This document shows, piece after piece, positions 10,911 to 18,880 of a stretch of 64,000 nt of DNA. Made by a program: the position numbers and the translations under genes. The notes below the pieces were generated by a model. That model had not been told where the DNA came from. It did no database searches and worked only from the letters and a program-made list of their open reading frames with translations. Location of the stretch: assembly GCA_035574175.1 (NCBI GenBank), contig DATLZB010000015.1:12473-76472 (forward strand), given 5' to 3'. This DNA is from DATLZB01 sp035574175 (lineage in GTDB: Bacteria; Pseudomonadota; Alphaproteobacteria; Rhizobiales; Hyphomicrobiaceae). The stretch's first letter is position 1. Each line of letters starts with the position of its first letter.

Positions 10911-12257
10911 GTGACACTGCGGCACCCGCTGCTACGGGCCGCCAGTGCGGCGGCCGCACTGCTTGGCGCGGCCGCGGCGGTTCAGCCTCTCGCGGCCGCC
11001 GAAAGCCGCACCATCTCCTTGCGCAACATCCACACCGAGGAGACGCTCACGGTCGAATACAAGCGCAATGGCCGCTACCTGCCGGAGGCGATGAAGCAGA
11101 TCAACTGGATCATGCGGGACTGGCGCAAGGACGAGGCCACCCAGATCGACCCCGCGTTAATCGACCTGCTATGGGAGGTGCACAGCGAACTGGGCTCGAA
11201 AGAGCCGATCAACATCATCTCAGCGTTCCGTTCGCGGGCTACCAACGAGATGCTGCGGAAGACGGTGGGCGGACAGGCCAAAGAGAGCCGCCACATCACC
11301 GGCCAGGCTGCCGACGTACAGTTTCCGGACGTGCCGCTCAAGCATTTGCGCTATTCGGCGCTCATCCGAGAGCGGGGCGGCGTGGGCTACTACCCGACGT
11401 CGGCGACGCCTTTCGTGCACCTCGACACCGACCGGGTACGGTCCTGGCCCAGGCTGCCGCGCCACGAGCTGGCCCTGCTGTTCCGCAACGGGCGCACCCA
11501 ACATGTGCCTGTCGACGGCGAGCCGATCACGCCGGAGGACGTGAGCAACGCCCGCCAGAGCCAAGCCGAGCTTGCCGTCGAAATCGCGCAATTTCATGAG
11601 CTGCGTCAACGTCCCAAGACGGCCGTGCTGCTTGCTTCCGCGGGCGGCAGCGCTCGCCCGCAGCCTGCTCCCCTGCCGACGGTGGCCGCGCCGGCGGCAA
11701 CGCCGATGCCCGTGACGGCGCATCAGCCGCAGCGATCGCCCTCGCCCAAGCTCGTCGCCGAGCCGCGTCTGGCGGAGCGGCCGGACGTCAACGACCGGCG
11801 GGCGCTTGCCGATCTCGCCTCGCTCGCTGCCATGCCGCAGCTCGTTTCCGGTCCGACACTTGCTACGCGCCCACGGCCGGTCGCCAGCACCGCGGTTCCG
11901 GCCGGCAGGGAAAACGCTTCGGAGCCCGGCCTGCGCCTTGCCTCGCTGAGCAGCGGGGGGTTGTTGGCACCTGTGGGACGATTCGCCTGGGCGGCGGCTT
12001 GGCTGCGGGCCCCTGCCTATGATGAGGAGCACCCCGAGGAGGACGCCTACCGTCCGCTGCCGATAGCGCCGTTCCTGACCGCGTCTGCCTCACCCGATCA
12101 GTCCATGTTCCTGGCTACGGACCGAAGAGGTGCGGGAGCCGATGGAGACCAGGCTTCTCTCCCGCGGCTCGCCGAGCTGCTGTGGGCGCAAGAGTTCGAC
12201 GGAGAGGCTGCCGCTCTCAGTGCCGTCGTCAGGGTCGCCGTCGAGGCCGCGCGCTGA
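10911..12257 (+). CDS. DUF882 (YcbK-like) murein peptidase with long C-terminal tail
   Basis: Exported DUF882/peptidase M15-like protein, a presumed zinc-dependent murein endopeptidase. Signal peptide at the start (Ala-rich stretch ending PLAAAES), then the family core: SAFRSRATNEMLR, ESRHITGQAADVQFP with the HxxGxAxD-type zinc motif, and FVHLDTDRVRSWPR with a third His. GTG at 10911 is preceded by GGGGAAGG. The core ends near residue 190; the remaining ~260 residues are Pro/Ala/Arg-rich, with no domain I recognise, well beyond the usual family length. It lies 191 bp downstream of the L,D-transpeptidase on the same strand, so joint action on the wall is plausible. Confidence 0.82.
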   Translation: MTLRHPLLRAASAAAALLGAAAAVQPLAAAESRTISLRNIHTEETLTVEYKRNGRYLPEAMKQINWIMRDWRKDEATQIDPALIDLLWEVHSELGSKEPINIISAFRSRATNEMLRKTVGGQAKESRHITGQAADVQFPDVPLKHLRYSALIRERGGVGYYPTSATPFVHLDTDRVRSWPRLPRHELALLFRNGRTQHVPVDGEPITPEDVSNARQSQAELAVEIAQFHELRQRPKTAVLLASAGGSARPQPAPLPTVAAPAATPMPVTAHQPQRSPSPKLVAEPRLAERPDVNDRRALADLASLAAMPQLVSGPTLATRPRPVASTAVPAGRENASEPGLRLASLSSGGLLAPVGRFAWAAAWLRAPAYDEEHPEEDAYRPLPIAPFLTASASPDQSMFLATDRRGAGADGDQASLPRLAELLWAQEFDGEAAALSAVVRVAVEAAR

Positions 12258-12282
12258 AAGGCAACAGCGGGACGCCCCGCGT

Positions 12283-12564
12283 CTATTCGGCCGCCATCAC
12301 GGTCGCCTGTGGTTCCCGATCGAGCATGCCAAGCGCATGCAGGTAGACTTCGAGCAACGCCTCCTCTTCCTGCCGATCGGAGGCGCTCTTCTTGCGAAGT
12401 CGAATGACCTGGCGCAGCACCTTGACGTCGAAGCCGAGCGCCTTGGCCTCGGCGAGCTTATCGCGGATGTCGCCGGCGAGCGCCTTGCGATCCTCCTCCA
12501 GCCGTTCGATCTGCTCGACAAGCTGACGGAGTTGCTTCTGCGCCGATGCCTGTAGAGTGCTCAT
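12283..12564 (-). CDS. GapR-like DUF2312 nucleoid protein
   Basis: A 93-aa protein of the DUF2312 family. The defining segment is the helical run LRQLVEQIERLEEDRKALA followed by DIRDKLAEAKALGFDVKVLRQVIRLRKK, with basic and coiled-coil heptads. In Caulobacter the DUF2312 protein GapR binds AT-rich and overtwisted DNA as a dimer/tetramer and affects replication and segregation; that function is transferred by family only. The C-terminal half here (EEEALLEVYLHALGML) is as in alphaproteobacterial homologues. It follows the formylglutamate amidohydrolase gene on the same strand after 163 bp, which probably contains its own promoter. Confidence 0.88.
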   Translation of the reverse strand: MSTLQASAQKQLRQLVEQIERLEEDRKALAGDIRDKLAEAKALGFDVKVLRQVIRLRKKSASDRQEEEALLEVYLHALGMLDREPQATVMAAE

Positions 12565-12727
12565 TTTTCCCCCACTGTCTCCCTCACCATGGGCTGGCAG
12601 CTAGCTAGCGGCGGCAGCAAGGTCCGGCAAGCCGACGTGACCAGGTTATCCCCGTAACACAGCGGCTTGCGGGTGAGCGTCGCGGGTCTCGGCTATCGAG
12701 CCGCGCCGGGAACGTCAGCTTGAGGTT

Positions 12728-13912
12728 TCAATGCTGGTGCGGCTTGGCCTTTTCGAAGCGGGCCTTCTGCTCGGCGGTGGCCTCCTTCTGGTACTTGGCC
12801 TGCCAGTCCTTGTAGGGCATGCCGTAGACGATCTCGCGCGCCTCATCCTTGCTCAGCATTTGCCCCGCTGCAGCAGCAGCCTCCTGGTACCAGTTGGCGA
12901 GGCAGTTGCGGCAGAAGCCGGCGAGGTTCATGAGGTCGATGTTTTGAACGTCCGTGCGCTGGCGCAGGTGCGCGAGAAGCTTGCGGAACGCCGCCGCCTC
13001 GAGCTCAGTGCGGGTCTTGTCATCAAAGGTGCGCATCGTGCCTTTCTCCGTGGTTCTGACCGGGGGTTTGGACACGCCGGCAGGCGATGCTCCGTCTGCG
13101 CGAGTCCCTTGCCCGATGGTCCGGAACTTGAGCTTAAGGTCGGGTCGATCCAAGAGGGCGCGCAGCATCCGCGCCAGCCGCGAGGCCCACGCCTCCTGAC
13201 CGGCGGCATCACGGATCAGGTCCTGCCGGATCTCGACAATGGCGTGGGCGAGGCCACGCTTGGTGCCGTGCTGCCAAAGCGTATCGCCCTCGTACTGCCC
13301 AGTGTAGGGCTCGTTCTCGCCGACGATAAGATCGTTCTCGGCGTAGAGCACATCAAGCAGCGGGCGGGCGAGCCGCGGGTCGCGGTCCCAAAGCACGCTG
13401 ACATGCCAGGGTCGCGCCACGCCCTTCCAACTCTCGGTGAAGCTGTGGATGGAGAGGATGGCCGGTGGAACGCTGGCCGCCAGGCCGGCCTCGATCACTT
13501 GTTCGATCGCCCTATGGTAAGGGCAATAGTAGCGCTCGATCCGCCGCTGTCGCTCCACGGCGTCGACGTGCCGGTTGCCAGGCACGACGGCGCCGTCGGA
13601 AAGGCGCATGATGAGCGTCGGATCGTCGATGCCGCGATTGGGATCGATGAGCAGACGCGAATAGCGGGTAAGCACCGCCGGCGCGCCGAGCGCTCGGCTC
13701 AAGCGCCGCGTCACCTCGGCCGCGCCGATATCGTAGGCGATGTGGCGCTTAAGTTGTGCTTCCGGCAGCCCGAGCGTGCCGTAGGCCTCGGGCAGGGCAT
13801 TTCCGGCATGATCACAAAGGATCACCAGCCCGCAGTCGGCGCGTCCTGGCAAGACCTCAAAAGCTTCCGCGACCACTCCCTCTATTTGGCCGTTCCCGGC
13901 AACGCGCTGCAT
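12728..13912 (-). CDS. N-formylglutamate amidohydrolase fused to DUF1244
   Basis: One open frame of 394 aa carries two families. Residues about 15-275 are an N-formylglutamate amidohydrolase-like domain (ILCDHAGNALP near the start, LLIDPNRGIDDPTLIM, ILSIHSFTE, GLAHAIVEIRQDLI), predicted to hydrolyse N-formyl-L-glutamate or a related N-formyl/acyl amino acid. Residues 293-394 are DUF1244, with the Cys motif NLAGFCRNCLANWY and the Lys-rich end. An internal ATG at 13036 (residue 293) has GGAG about 9 bases upstream, so DUF1244 may also be made alone. In relatives the two are, to my knowledge, usually neighbours rather than one gene. A minus-strand neighbour downstream is GapR-like; cpdR lies upstream. 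Confidence 0.85.
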   Translation of the reverse strand: MQRVAGNGQIEGVVAEAFEVLPGRADCGLVILCDHAGNALPEAYGTLGLPEAQLKRHIAYDIGAAEVTRRLSRALGAPAVLTRYSRLLIDPNRGIDDPTLIMRLSDGAVVPGNRHVDAVERQRRIERYYCPYHRAIEQVIEAGLAASVPPAILSIHSFTESWKGVARPWHVSVLWDRDPRLARPLLDVLYAENDLIVGENEPYTGQYEGDTLWQHGTKRGLAHAIVEIRQDLIRDAAGQEAWASRLARMLRALLDRPDLKLKFRTIGQGTRADGASPAGVSKPPVRTTEKGTMRTFDDKTRTELEAAAFRKLLAHLRQRTDVQNIDLMNLAGFCRNCLANWYQEAAAAAGQMLSKDEAREIVYGMPYKDWQAKYQKEATAEQKARFEKAKPHQH

Positions 13913-13960
13913 CGGGCCACTATAGGAGCAAAGAGCGCTGCTGGCTAGCCGAGCGGCCCA

Positions 13961-14320
13961 TCACGCCGCCAACAGGCGGCCCACTTCGCGCACGAGATCC
14001 TTGAGATGAAACGGCTTCGACAACACCCTTGCGTCTCGAGGCGGACGCCGATCACTGTTGAGAGTGACGGCGGCAAATCCGGTGATGAACATGATCTTGA
14101 GCTCCGGATCGAGGTCGCTCGCTCGCCGGGCAAGCTCAATGCCGTCCATCTTGGGCATGACAATGTCGGTCAGCAGCAGCGTGAACGGCTCGCGCTTCAA
14201 CCGTTCGAAGGCGTCGGCGCCGTTGTCGAACGAGACGACGTCATAGCCGGCCCGTTCGAGCGCCCTCTCGAGAAAGCCGCGCATGCCGTCATCGTCCTCT
14301 GCAAGCAGGATACGGCACAT
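13961..14320 (-). CDS. cpdR: CpdR single-domain response regulator
   Basis: A 119-aa receiver-only protein matching CpdR closely: RILLAEDDDGMRGFL, phospho-acceptor Asp in LLLTDIVMPKMDG, then FITGFAAV and the C-terminal VLSKPFHLKDLVREV. In Caulobacter, unphosphorylated CpdR is an adaptor that brings ClpXP to the pole to degrade cell-cycle proteins; phosphorylation comes through the CckA-ChpT relay. None of those partners is in the window. The frame is open to 14413, but starting at the ATG at 14320 gives the family length. It sits between two N-formylglutamate amidohydrolase genes. Confidence 0.92.
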   Translation of the reverse strand: MCRILLAEDDDGMRGFLERALERAGYDVVSFDNGADAFERLKREPFTLLLTDIVMPKMDGIELARRASDLDPELKIMFITGFAAVTLNSDRRPPRDARVLSKPFHLKDLVREVGRLLAA

Positions 14321-14468
14321 GGAGCGGGCTGATGGTTTGACGGTCATTGGGTCCGGTCGTCGGCTGCCCAGCATAGAGCGAGGGCTCGCAACTGGCATGC
14401 CAATCTGACGCAAATTTGGTAAATGGCGCGTGAACCGTGGCCGGGCACGCTGTCATGATCCTGGGGAC

Positions 14469-15434
14469 ATGGACAGCCGCGAAACGGCTTGGCAGAGTTC
14501 AGAGATGTCTCCAGAGGGGGTTTCGCGCGGAATGTCGCAAGACGAGGAACGTGCCTCAATCCTTGCCGAGCTTACGCCAGGCTTCACCGTGCTCGAGCCC
14601 AAAGAGCAACTGGCGCCCTTCGTTTTTTGCTCGCCGCACTCGGGCCGGATCTATCCCAAAGCGCTGCTCGAGCGCTCCCGGCTTGATGCTCATGCTCTGC
14701 GCAAATCCGAGGATTGCTTCGTCGACGAGCTGTTTGCGGGCGTGGCCCGGCTCGGCGCGCCCCTCATTGCAGCTCGCTTCCCGCGGGCCTACCTCGATGT
14801 CAACCGCGAACCCTATGAGCTCGACCCACTGCTGTTTGGCGAACCGCTGCCGCCGTTCGCAAACGCACAGTCGATGCGGGTCGCCGGAGGGCTCGGCACC
14901 ATCGCGCGTATCGTGGCCGATGGCGAGGAGATTTATCGCGAGCCGCCCCCGCTGGCTGCCGCGCTCGAACGCATCGAGCGGCTCTATAAGCCCTTCCATG
15001 CCACCTTGCATGAACTGATCACACGCACGCAGGCCCGCTTCGGCGTCGCCCTCCTCGTCGACTGCCATTCGATGCCTTCGGCTTCCATGAGCAGTTCTGG
15101 AAGCACCAAGCCCGATTTCGTGATCGGCGACCGGTTCGGGGCCTCCTGCGATCCCAGGGCCAGCCGGGCCATCCGGGAGGCGATCGTGCAGCTCGGCTAC
15201 CAAGCCCATGTGAACCGGCCTTACGCAGGAGGTTTCATCACCGAGCATTATGGGCGGCCGGCACAGGGCGTGCACGCCGTCCAAATCGAGATCAATCGTG
15301 CCCTCTACCTGGATGAGACGTCATTGCAGCCGACTGCACGCTTTGCCAAACTTCGGAACGACCTGACGGCGCTCGTTCAACGGCTGTTTTCCGGTATGCC
15401 GCCGCTCATCGAGCGGCGGGCGGCCGCAGAATGA
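14469..15434 (+). CDS. N-formylglutamate amidohydrolase (second copy)
   Basis: Predicted N-formylglutamate deformylase-type hydrolase, about 321 aa. Motifs: FVFCSPHSGRIYP with the conserved His/Ser near the N-terminus, ARFPRAYLDVNREPYELD, LLVDCHSMPS, PDFVIGDRFG and HAVQIEINRALYLDE at the end. These are the canonical positions of the family (zinc and substrate binding are expected in the CSPHSG, DCHS and EINR segments). The start is uncertain: ATG at 14469 with GGGGA close by, or ATG at 14532, which would remove 21 residues without touching the domain. It is divergent from cpdR and differs strongly from the fused copy at 12728-13912, so it is not a recent duplicate. Confidence 0.88.
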   Translation: MDSRETAWQSSEMSPEGVSRGMSQDEERASILAELTPGFTVLEPKEQLAPFVFCSPHSGRIYPKALLERSRLDAHALRKSEDCFVDELFAGVARLGAPLIAARFPRAYLDVNREPYELDPLLFGEPLPPFANAQSMRVAGGLGTIARIVADGEEIYREPPPLAAALERIERLYKPFHATLHELITRTQARFGVALLVDCHSMPSASMSSSGSTKPDFVIGDRFGASCDPRASRAIREAIVQLGYQAHVNRPYAGGFITEHYGRPAQGVHAVQIEINRALYLDETSLQPTARFAKLRNDLTALVQRLFSGMPPLIERRAAAE

Positions 15435-15525
15435 GCGGCAACGCCAACTTCCCAAGGGCAGCCGGGAGTACCAAGTGTGCGGAGCAGCAGGTGCCGCTAA
15501 CCCAGACAACGCTTCAGCTCCCCCA

Positions 15526-15564
15526 CGAAAAAGAAAAGGGGCCGTTCGGGTTGCCGAACGGCCC
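15526..15564 (-). terminator. Intrinsic terminator of sRNA copy 1
   Basis: Perfect 11-bp GC-rich stem with a 4-nt loop (arms 15539-15549 and 15554-15564), followed on the minus strand by CTTTTCTTTTT. It is the clearest Rho-independent terminator in the window. Confidence 0.8.
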
Positions 15565-15627
15565 AAGTCTAGGGAGGAAACGCCCAAGGAGGGCTACGAC
15601 AGACGAGCGAGCTCGTCGATGTCGCGA
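15529..15627 (-). ncRNA. suhB/mmgR-like (alpha-r8) trans-acting sRNA, copy 1
   Basis: Predicted minus-strand sRNA of about 100 nt. The minus strand reads a conserved block with TTTCCTCCCTAGACTTGG, followed by a perfect 11-bp terminator stem (arms at 15539-15549 and 15554-15564, 4-nt loop) and a T-rich tail (CTTTTCTTTTT). This architecture, with an unpaired CCUCCC before the terminator, is what I know for the Rfam suhB family, also called mmgR/alpha-r8, named for its place next to suhB; an inositol-monophosphatase (SuhB-type) gene lies just beyond. The 5' end is inferred from the promoter at 15634-15661. The CCUCCC run could pair with Shine-Dalgarno sequences of target mRNAs. Confidence 0.72.
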
Positions 15628-15633
15628 TGCAAC

Positions 15634-15661
15634 ATTTAAGGATGCGGCGCACAAAGTGCAA
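15634..15661 (-). promoter_or_regulatory. Promoter of sRNA copy 1
   Basis: On the minus strand, TTGCAC (plus 15656-15661) and TTAAAT (plus 15634-15639) are separated by 16 bases, giving a predicted start near 15627. From there to the conserved GGGCG block is about 41 bases, the same distance as in copy 2. Confidence 0.5.
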
Positions 15662-15740
15662 CTGCATTTTTTGCAAAGCAGGTAGGAAATGAACGGTGAG
15701 CACCCTGGGCTGAGCACCCTGGTCCAACGGGGCGAAAGCC

Positions 15741-15775
15741 AAGAAAAAAGGACCGTTCGCAAGGTCGAACGGCCC
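15741..15775 (-). terminator. Intrinsic terminator of sRNA copy 2
   Basis: Ten-pair stem with one G-U pair as minus-strand RNA (arms 15750-15759 and 15766-15775, 6-nt loop), followed by TTTTTTCTT. The stem is weaker if read on the plus strand, so it terminates minus-strand transcription. Confidence 0.75.
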
Positions 15776-15839
15776 AAGTCTAGGGAGGAAACGCCCAAGA
15801 TGGGCGACAGCGACGCAGCTTGCACCGCGCGCGCCGCAG
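15741..15839 (-). ncRNA. suhB/mmgR-like (alpha-r8) trans-acting sRNA, copy 2
   Basis: Second sRNA in tandem with the first, same strand and predicted size. A 34-nt block is identical in both copies (15555-15588 and 15766-15799) and covers the CCTCCC region and one terminator arm. The terminator stem (15750-15759 with 15766-15775) includes a pair that is G-U in minus-strand RNA but an A-C mismatch on the plus strand, which supports minus-strand transcription; a T-run (TTTTTTCTT) follows. The 5' parts of the two copies differ, so they may have different targets or regulation. 5' end inferred from the promoter at 15846-15873. Confidence 0.7.
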
Positions 15840-15845
15840 CGGTGC

Positions 15846-15873
15846 ATATGAGCCTGTTCGGGGTCGTGCGCAA
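15846..15873 (-). promoter_or_regulatory. Promoter of sRNA copy 2
   Basis: On the minus strand, TTGCGC (plus 15868-15873) and TCATAT (plus 15846-15851) are 16 bases apart. The predicted start near 15839 places the conserved block at the same distance as in copy 1, although the sequence between differs. It lies just before the start of the phosphatase gene on the other strand. Confidence 0.48.
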
Positions 15874-15916
15874 GGCGGCGGCGAGCACCGGAAACAACTA
15901 GCAGGGGAAAGTTGTC

Positions 15917-16732
15917 TTGCGGCCACAATCTGCGGAAAGGCTGCGCGTGCCTACCCTCTCGGCCCTGGTCGGTTTCATGCACGAGCTGGCCGACGCCTCC
16001 GGGGCTGCTGTGCTCCCTCATTTCCGCAAGACCCTTGCGGTCGAGAACAAGGGTAGAACAGGAGCCTACGATCCGGTTACGGTCGCCGACCGCAATGCCG
16101 AGCGCGCCATCCGCCGTTTGATCGCCCGGCGCTTTCCGGACCATGCCGTCGAGGGCGAGGAGTTCGGCGCCGCCGGCGCCGGGCCCTACCGTTGGCTGAT
16201 CGACCCCATCGACGGAACCCGCGCCTTCGTCATGGGTCTGCCGCTATGGGGCACGCTCATCGGCCTGATGCAAGGCGATGAGCCACTGCTCGGCATGATG
16301 GACCAGCCCTATATTCGCGAACGGTTCTGGTCGCATGGCCACGGCGCAAGCCTGCGCACGCCCGACGGCAAGCAGCGCAGGCTCAGGACGCGCCCCTGCC
16401 AGAGCCTGGCCGATGCCATCCTGGCGACCACGCACCCCGACATGTTCGCGCCCGGAGCAGAAAGCCGCAGCTTTGCTTGCGTAAGGCAGCGGGTCCGCAG
16501 CTGCCGCTACGGCGGGGACTGCTATGCTTACGCCATGCTGGCCGCGGGCCATATCGATGTGGTGATCGAAGCCGGACTTAAGGCCTACGACATCGCCGCC
16601 TTGGTCCCGATTATCGAGGCTGCCGGCGGACGTGTCACCACCTGGGAGGGCAAGCCGGCAGGTGGCGGCGGGCGCATCCTGGCCTGTGGAGACCCGCGGT
16701 TGCACGAGCAGGTCCTCAAGCTGCTGAACTAG
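15917..16732 (+). CDS. Inositol-monophosphatase family (HisN/SuhB-type) phosphatase
   Basis: Mg2+-dependent phosphatase of 271 aa, cytosolic. The metal-binding signatures are EGEE near residues 79-82, IDPIDGTRAF near 95-104 and KAYDIAALVPIIEAAGG near the C-terminus (usually WD, here YD). The sequence resembles the alphaproteobacterial histidinol-phosphatase (HisN) branch more than SuhB, but inositol-1-phosphate or 3'-phosphoadenosine substrates cannot be excluded. A TTG at 15917 follows AGGGG at good spacing; there is no better ATG before the domain. Tandem suhB-type sRNAs lie immediately upstream on the opposite strand. No his genes are nearby. Confidence 0.83.
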   Translation: MRPQSAERLRVPTLSALVGFMHELADASGAAVLPHFRKTLAVENKGRTGAYDPVTVADRNAERAIRRLIARRFPDHAVEGEEFGAAGAGPYRWLIDPIDGTRAFVMGLPLWGTLIGLMQGDEPLLGMMDQPYIRERFWSHGHGASLRTPDGKQRRLRTRPCQSLADAILATTHPDMFAPGAESRSFACVRQRVRSCRYGGDCYAYAMLAAGHIDVVIEAGLKAYDIAALVPIIEAAGGRVTTWEGKPAGGGGRILACGDPRLHEQVLKLLN

Positions 16733-16762
16733 TCGATGGAAAGGTAGCGGCGGAGCCAGCCG

Positions 16763-18865
16763 ATGACGCCAACTCGCCCCCCCGTCACACGCGAGACGCG
16801 GGACGGCCTCGCCCTGATCTGGATCGACAACCCGCCGGTAAATGCTCTCTCCCAAGGGGTCCGGGCCGGTCTTAAAGCCGCGTTCGGAGCAGCCATCGCG
16901 GACGGCAGCGTGGAAGCGATCGTCCTCGCCTGCCGCGGCCGTACGTTCGTGGCCGGGGCCGACATCCGTGAATTCGGCAAACCCCCTTTGCCGCCACCGC
17001 TTTACGAGTTGTGCCTCAGCATTGAGGCTTCCCCCAAGCCGATCGTAGCCGCCATCCACGGCAGCGCGCTCGGGGGCGGCTGCGAGATTGCGCTTGCGGC
17101 GCATGGGCGAATTGCCGCGTCCGATGCCCGGATCGGACTGCCCGAGGTCAAGCTCGGCATCATTCCAGGCGCCGGCGGCACGCAGCGCTTGCCCCGCCTC
17201 ATCGGAATTCCGGCAGCCATTGAACTGGTGAGCAGCGGCCGGAGTCTCGGGGCTCACGAGGCGAGAGCCCTCGGTATTCTTGATCGCGTCGCCGATGGCG
17301 ACCTCGTGGATGAGGCGGCAAGCTTCGCGCGCGAGCTCATCGGCAAGCGGTTGCGCCGCACCAGCGCGCTGCCCCTTTCCGATTTCGACCGGGCGGCAGC
17401 CGAGGCGGCGATCGTTACCATCGCCCGTAAGGCGCGCGGCCAGGTCGCGCCCGCGGAGGCCGCCCGCGCGGTGCTCGCTGCCGCGACGTTGCCGTTCGAG
17501 CAGGGTCAGCAGCATGAGCGGGGCGTATTCATGCGCCTCGTTGCCTCCGATCAGGCCGCAGCGCTGCGGCACCTGTTCTTTGCAGAGCGTATGGCGGCCA
17601 AGATGCCAGAGCTTGAGGGTATCGCTCCGCGGGCCATCGCCACCGTCGGCATCGCCGGAGCCGGTACCATGGGGGCCGGTATTGCCGTCGCTTTTGCCGA
17701 TGCGGGTTTCAACGTCACCGTCCTCGAACAATCGGCGGAGGCAGCAGCGAAGGCAAAGGAGCGGATCGAAGGCCTCTACCGGCGCGCCGTCACATCGGGG
17801 CGCCTTGAAGAGACGGCTTGCGCCCAGCGCATGCAACGGATCTCCTTCGCCCATGCGCTCACGGCGCTTGCCCACTGCGATCTGGTGGTGGAGGCGGTGT
17901 TCGAGGATCTCGCCGTGAAGAAGGCGCTGTTCGGCGCGCTTTCGGACATCGTGCGAAGGGAGGCCATTCTCGCCACCAACACGAGCTATCTCGATCCCAA
18001 TGCCATTGCCGCGAGTACCAGGAATCCTGAGCGGGTGCTCGGCATGCACTTCTTCGCCCCAGCTCAGGTCATGCGCCTCCTCGAGGTGGTCGGAACCGAC
18101 CATACGGCGCCCGACGTGCTGGCAACCGCCATCCACGTCGCACGCCGGCTGGGCAAGCTGCCCGTGCCGGCCAAGCCGTGTGAGGGCTACATCGGCAACC
18201 GCATTTTTGCGGCCTACCGGCGCCATGCCGAATACCTCGTGGAAGACGGCGCGGCGCCGGAAGCCATCGATCGGGCACTGGAGGCCTACGGTCTCGCCAT
18301 GGGCCCGTTCGCGGTTGCCGATCTTGCTGGCCTCGACATCGCCTGGGCGATGCGCCGGCGCCGCGCCGCAAGCCGGCCTGCCGGCGAGCGCTACGTGGCC
18401 GTTGCCGACCGTCTGTGCGAGGCGGGCCGCCTCGGCCGCAAGACTGGGCGCGGCTGGTACGCCTACCCGGATCCAAGCGGCAGACCGCAGCCCGATCCCG
18501 ACGTGGCAGCCATCATCCTCGCCGAGCGGAAAAGGAAGGGCGTCGCGCCACGCCAATTCTCAGGCGAGGAGATCGTGCGCCGGCTTCTCTGCGTCATGGC
18601 AAACGAGGGGGCGAAAGTGCTCGCCGACGGCATCGCCCGCCGCGCCTCCGACATCGACCTCGTGTTCGTGAACGGCTATGGCTTCCCAGGCTTCAGAGGG
18701 GGTCCCATGTATGCGGCCGATCAGCGCGGCCTCGTCGCGACGCTCGCCGAGGTGGAAGCTGCCGCCGCAGCGGGAGGAGAGGGCTCAGAACCGGCGCCGC
18801 TGTTGCGCGAGCTTGCCGCACGCGGCTCAACGTTCGCCCAGTACGATCGCGAGCGCAGCCGATAG
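16763..18865 (+). CDS. Bifunctional enoyl-CoA hydratase / 3-hydroxyacyl-CoA dehydrogenase
   Basis: FadJ/FadB-like or peroxisomal-type multifunctional beta-oxidation enzyme of 700 aa. The N-terminal crotonase domain (about 1-190) has [11 protein letters not shown], the oxyanion-hole segment [16 protein letters not shown], and [18 protein letters not shown] with the catalytic Glu. The NAD-binding dehydrogenase domain starts near residue 294 with [13 protein letters not shown] and includes [11 protein letters not shown] and [17 protein letters not shown]; two C-terminal dehydrogenase domains follow ([28 protein letters not shown]). It would hydrate 2-enoyl-CoA and oxidise 3-hydroxyacyl-CoA to 3-oxoacyl-CoA. 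No thiolase is adjacent. It could also serve late steps of aromatic acyl-CoA degradation. Confidence 0.92.
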   Translation: MTPTRPPVTRETRDGLALIWIDNPPVNALSQGVRAGLKAAFGAAIADGSVEAIVLACRGRTFVAGADIREFGKPPLPPPLYELCLSIEASPKPIVAAIHGSALGGGCEIALAAHGRIAASDARIGLPEVKLGIIPGAGGTQRLPRLIGIPAAIELVSSGRSLGAHEARALGILDRVADGDLVDEAASFARELIGKRLRRTSALPLSDFDRAAAEAAIVTIARKARGQVAPAEAARAVLAAATLPFEQGQQHERGVFMRLVASDQAAALRHLFFAERMAAKMPELEGIAPRAIATVGIAGAGTMGAGIAVAFADAGFNVTVLEQSAEAAAKAKERIEGLYRRAVTSGRLEETACAQRMQRISFAHALTALAHCDLVVEAVFEDLAVKKALFGALSDIVRREAILATNTSYLDPNAIAASTRNPERVLGMHFFAPAQVMRLLEVVGTDHTAPDVLATAIHVARRLGKLPVPAKPCEGYIGNRIFAAYRRHAEYLVEDGAAPEAIDRALEAYGLAMGPFAVADLAGLDIAWAMRRRRAASRPAGERYVAVADRLCEAGRLGRKTGRGWYAYPDPSGRPQPDPDVAAIILAERKRKGVAPRQFSGEEIVRRLLCVMANEGAKVLADGIARRASDIDLVFVNGYGFPGFRGGPMYAADQRGLVATLAEVEAAAAAGGEGSEPAPLLRELAARGSTFAQYDRERSR

Positions 18866-18880
18866 CCGTTTCCCAGCCAT

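Noticed and set aside
15689..15901. 70-aa plus-strand frame
   Set aside because: It overlaps sRNA copy 2 and its promoter in the opposite sense, and the translated repeat block has no protein character.
16244..18556. 770-aa minus-strand open frame
   Set aside because: It lies antisense to the phosphatase and the beta-oxidation gene, has no family motif and arises from high GC in third codon positions.
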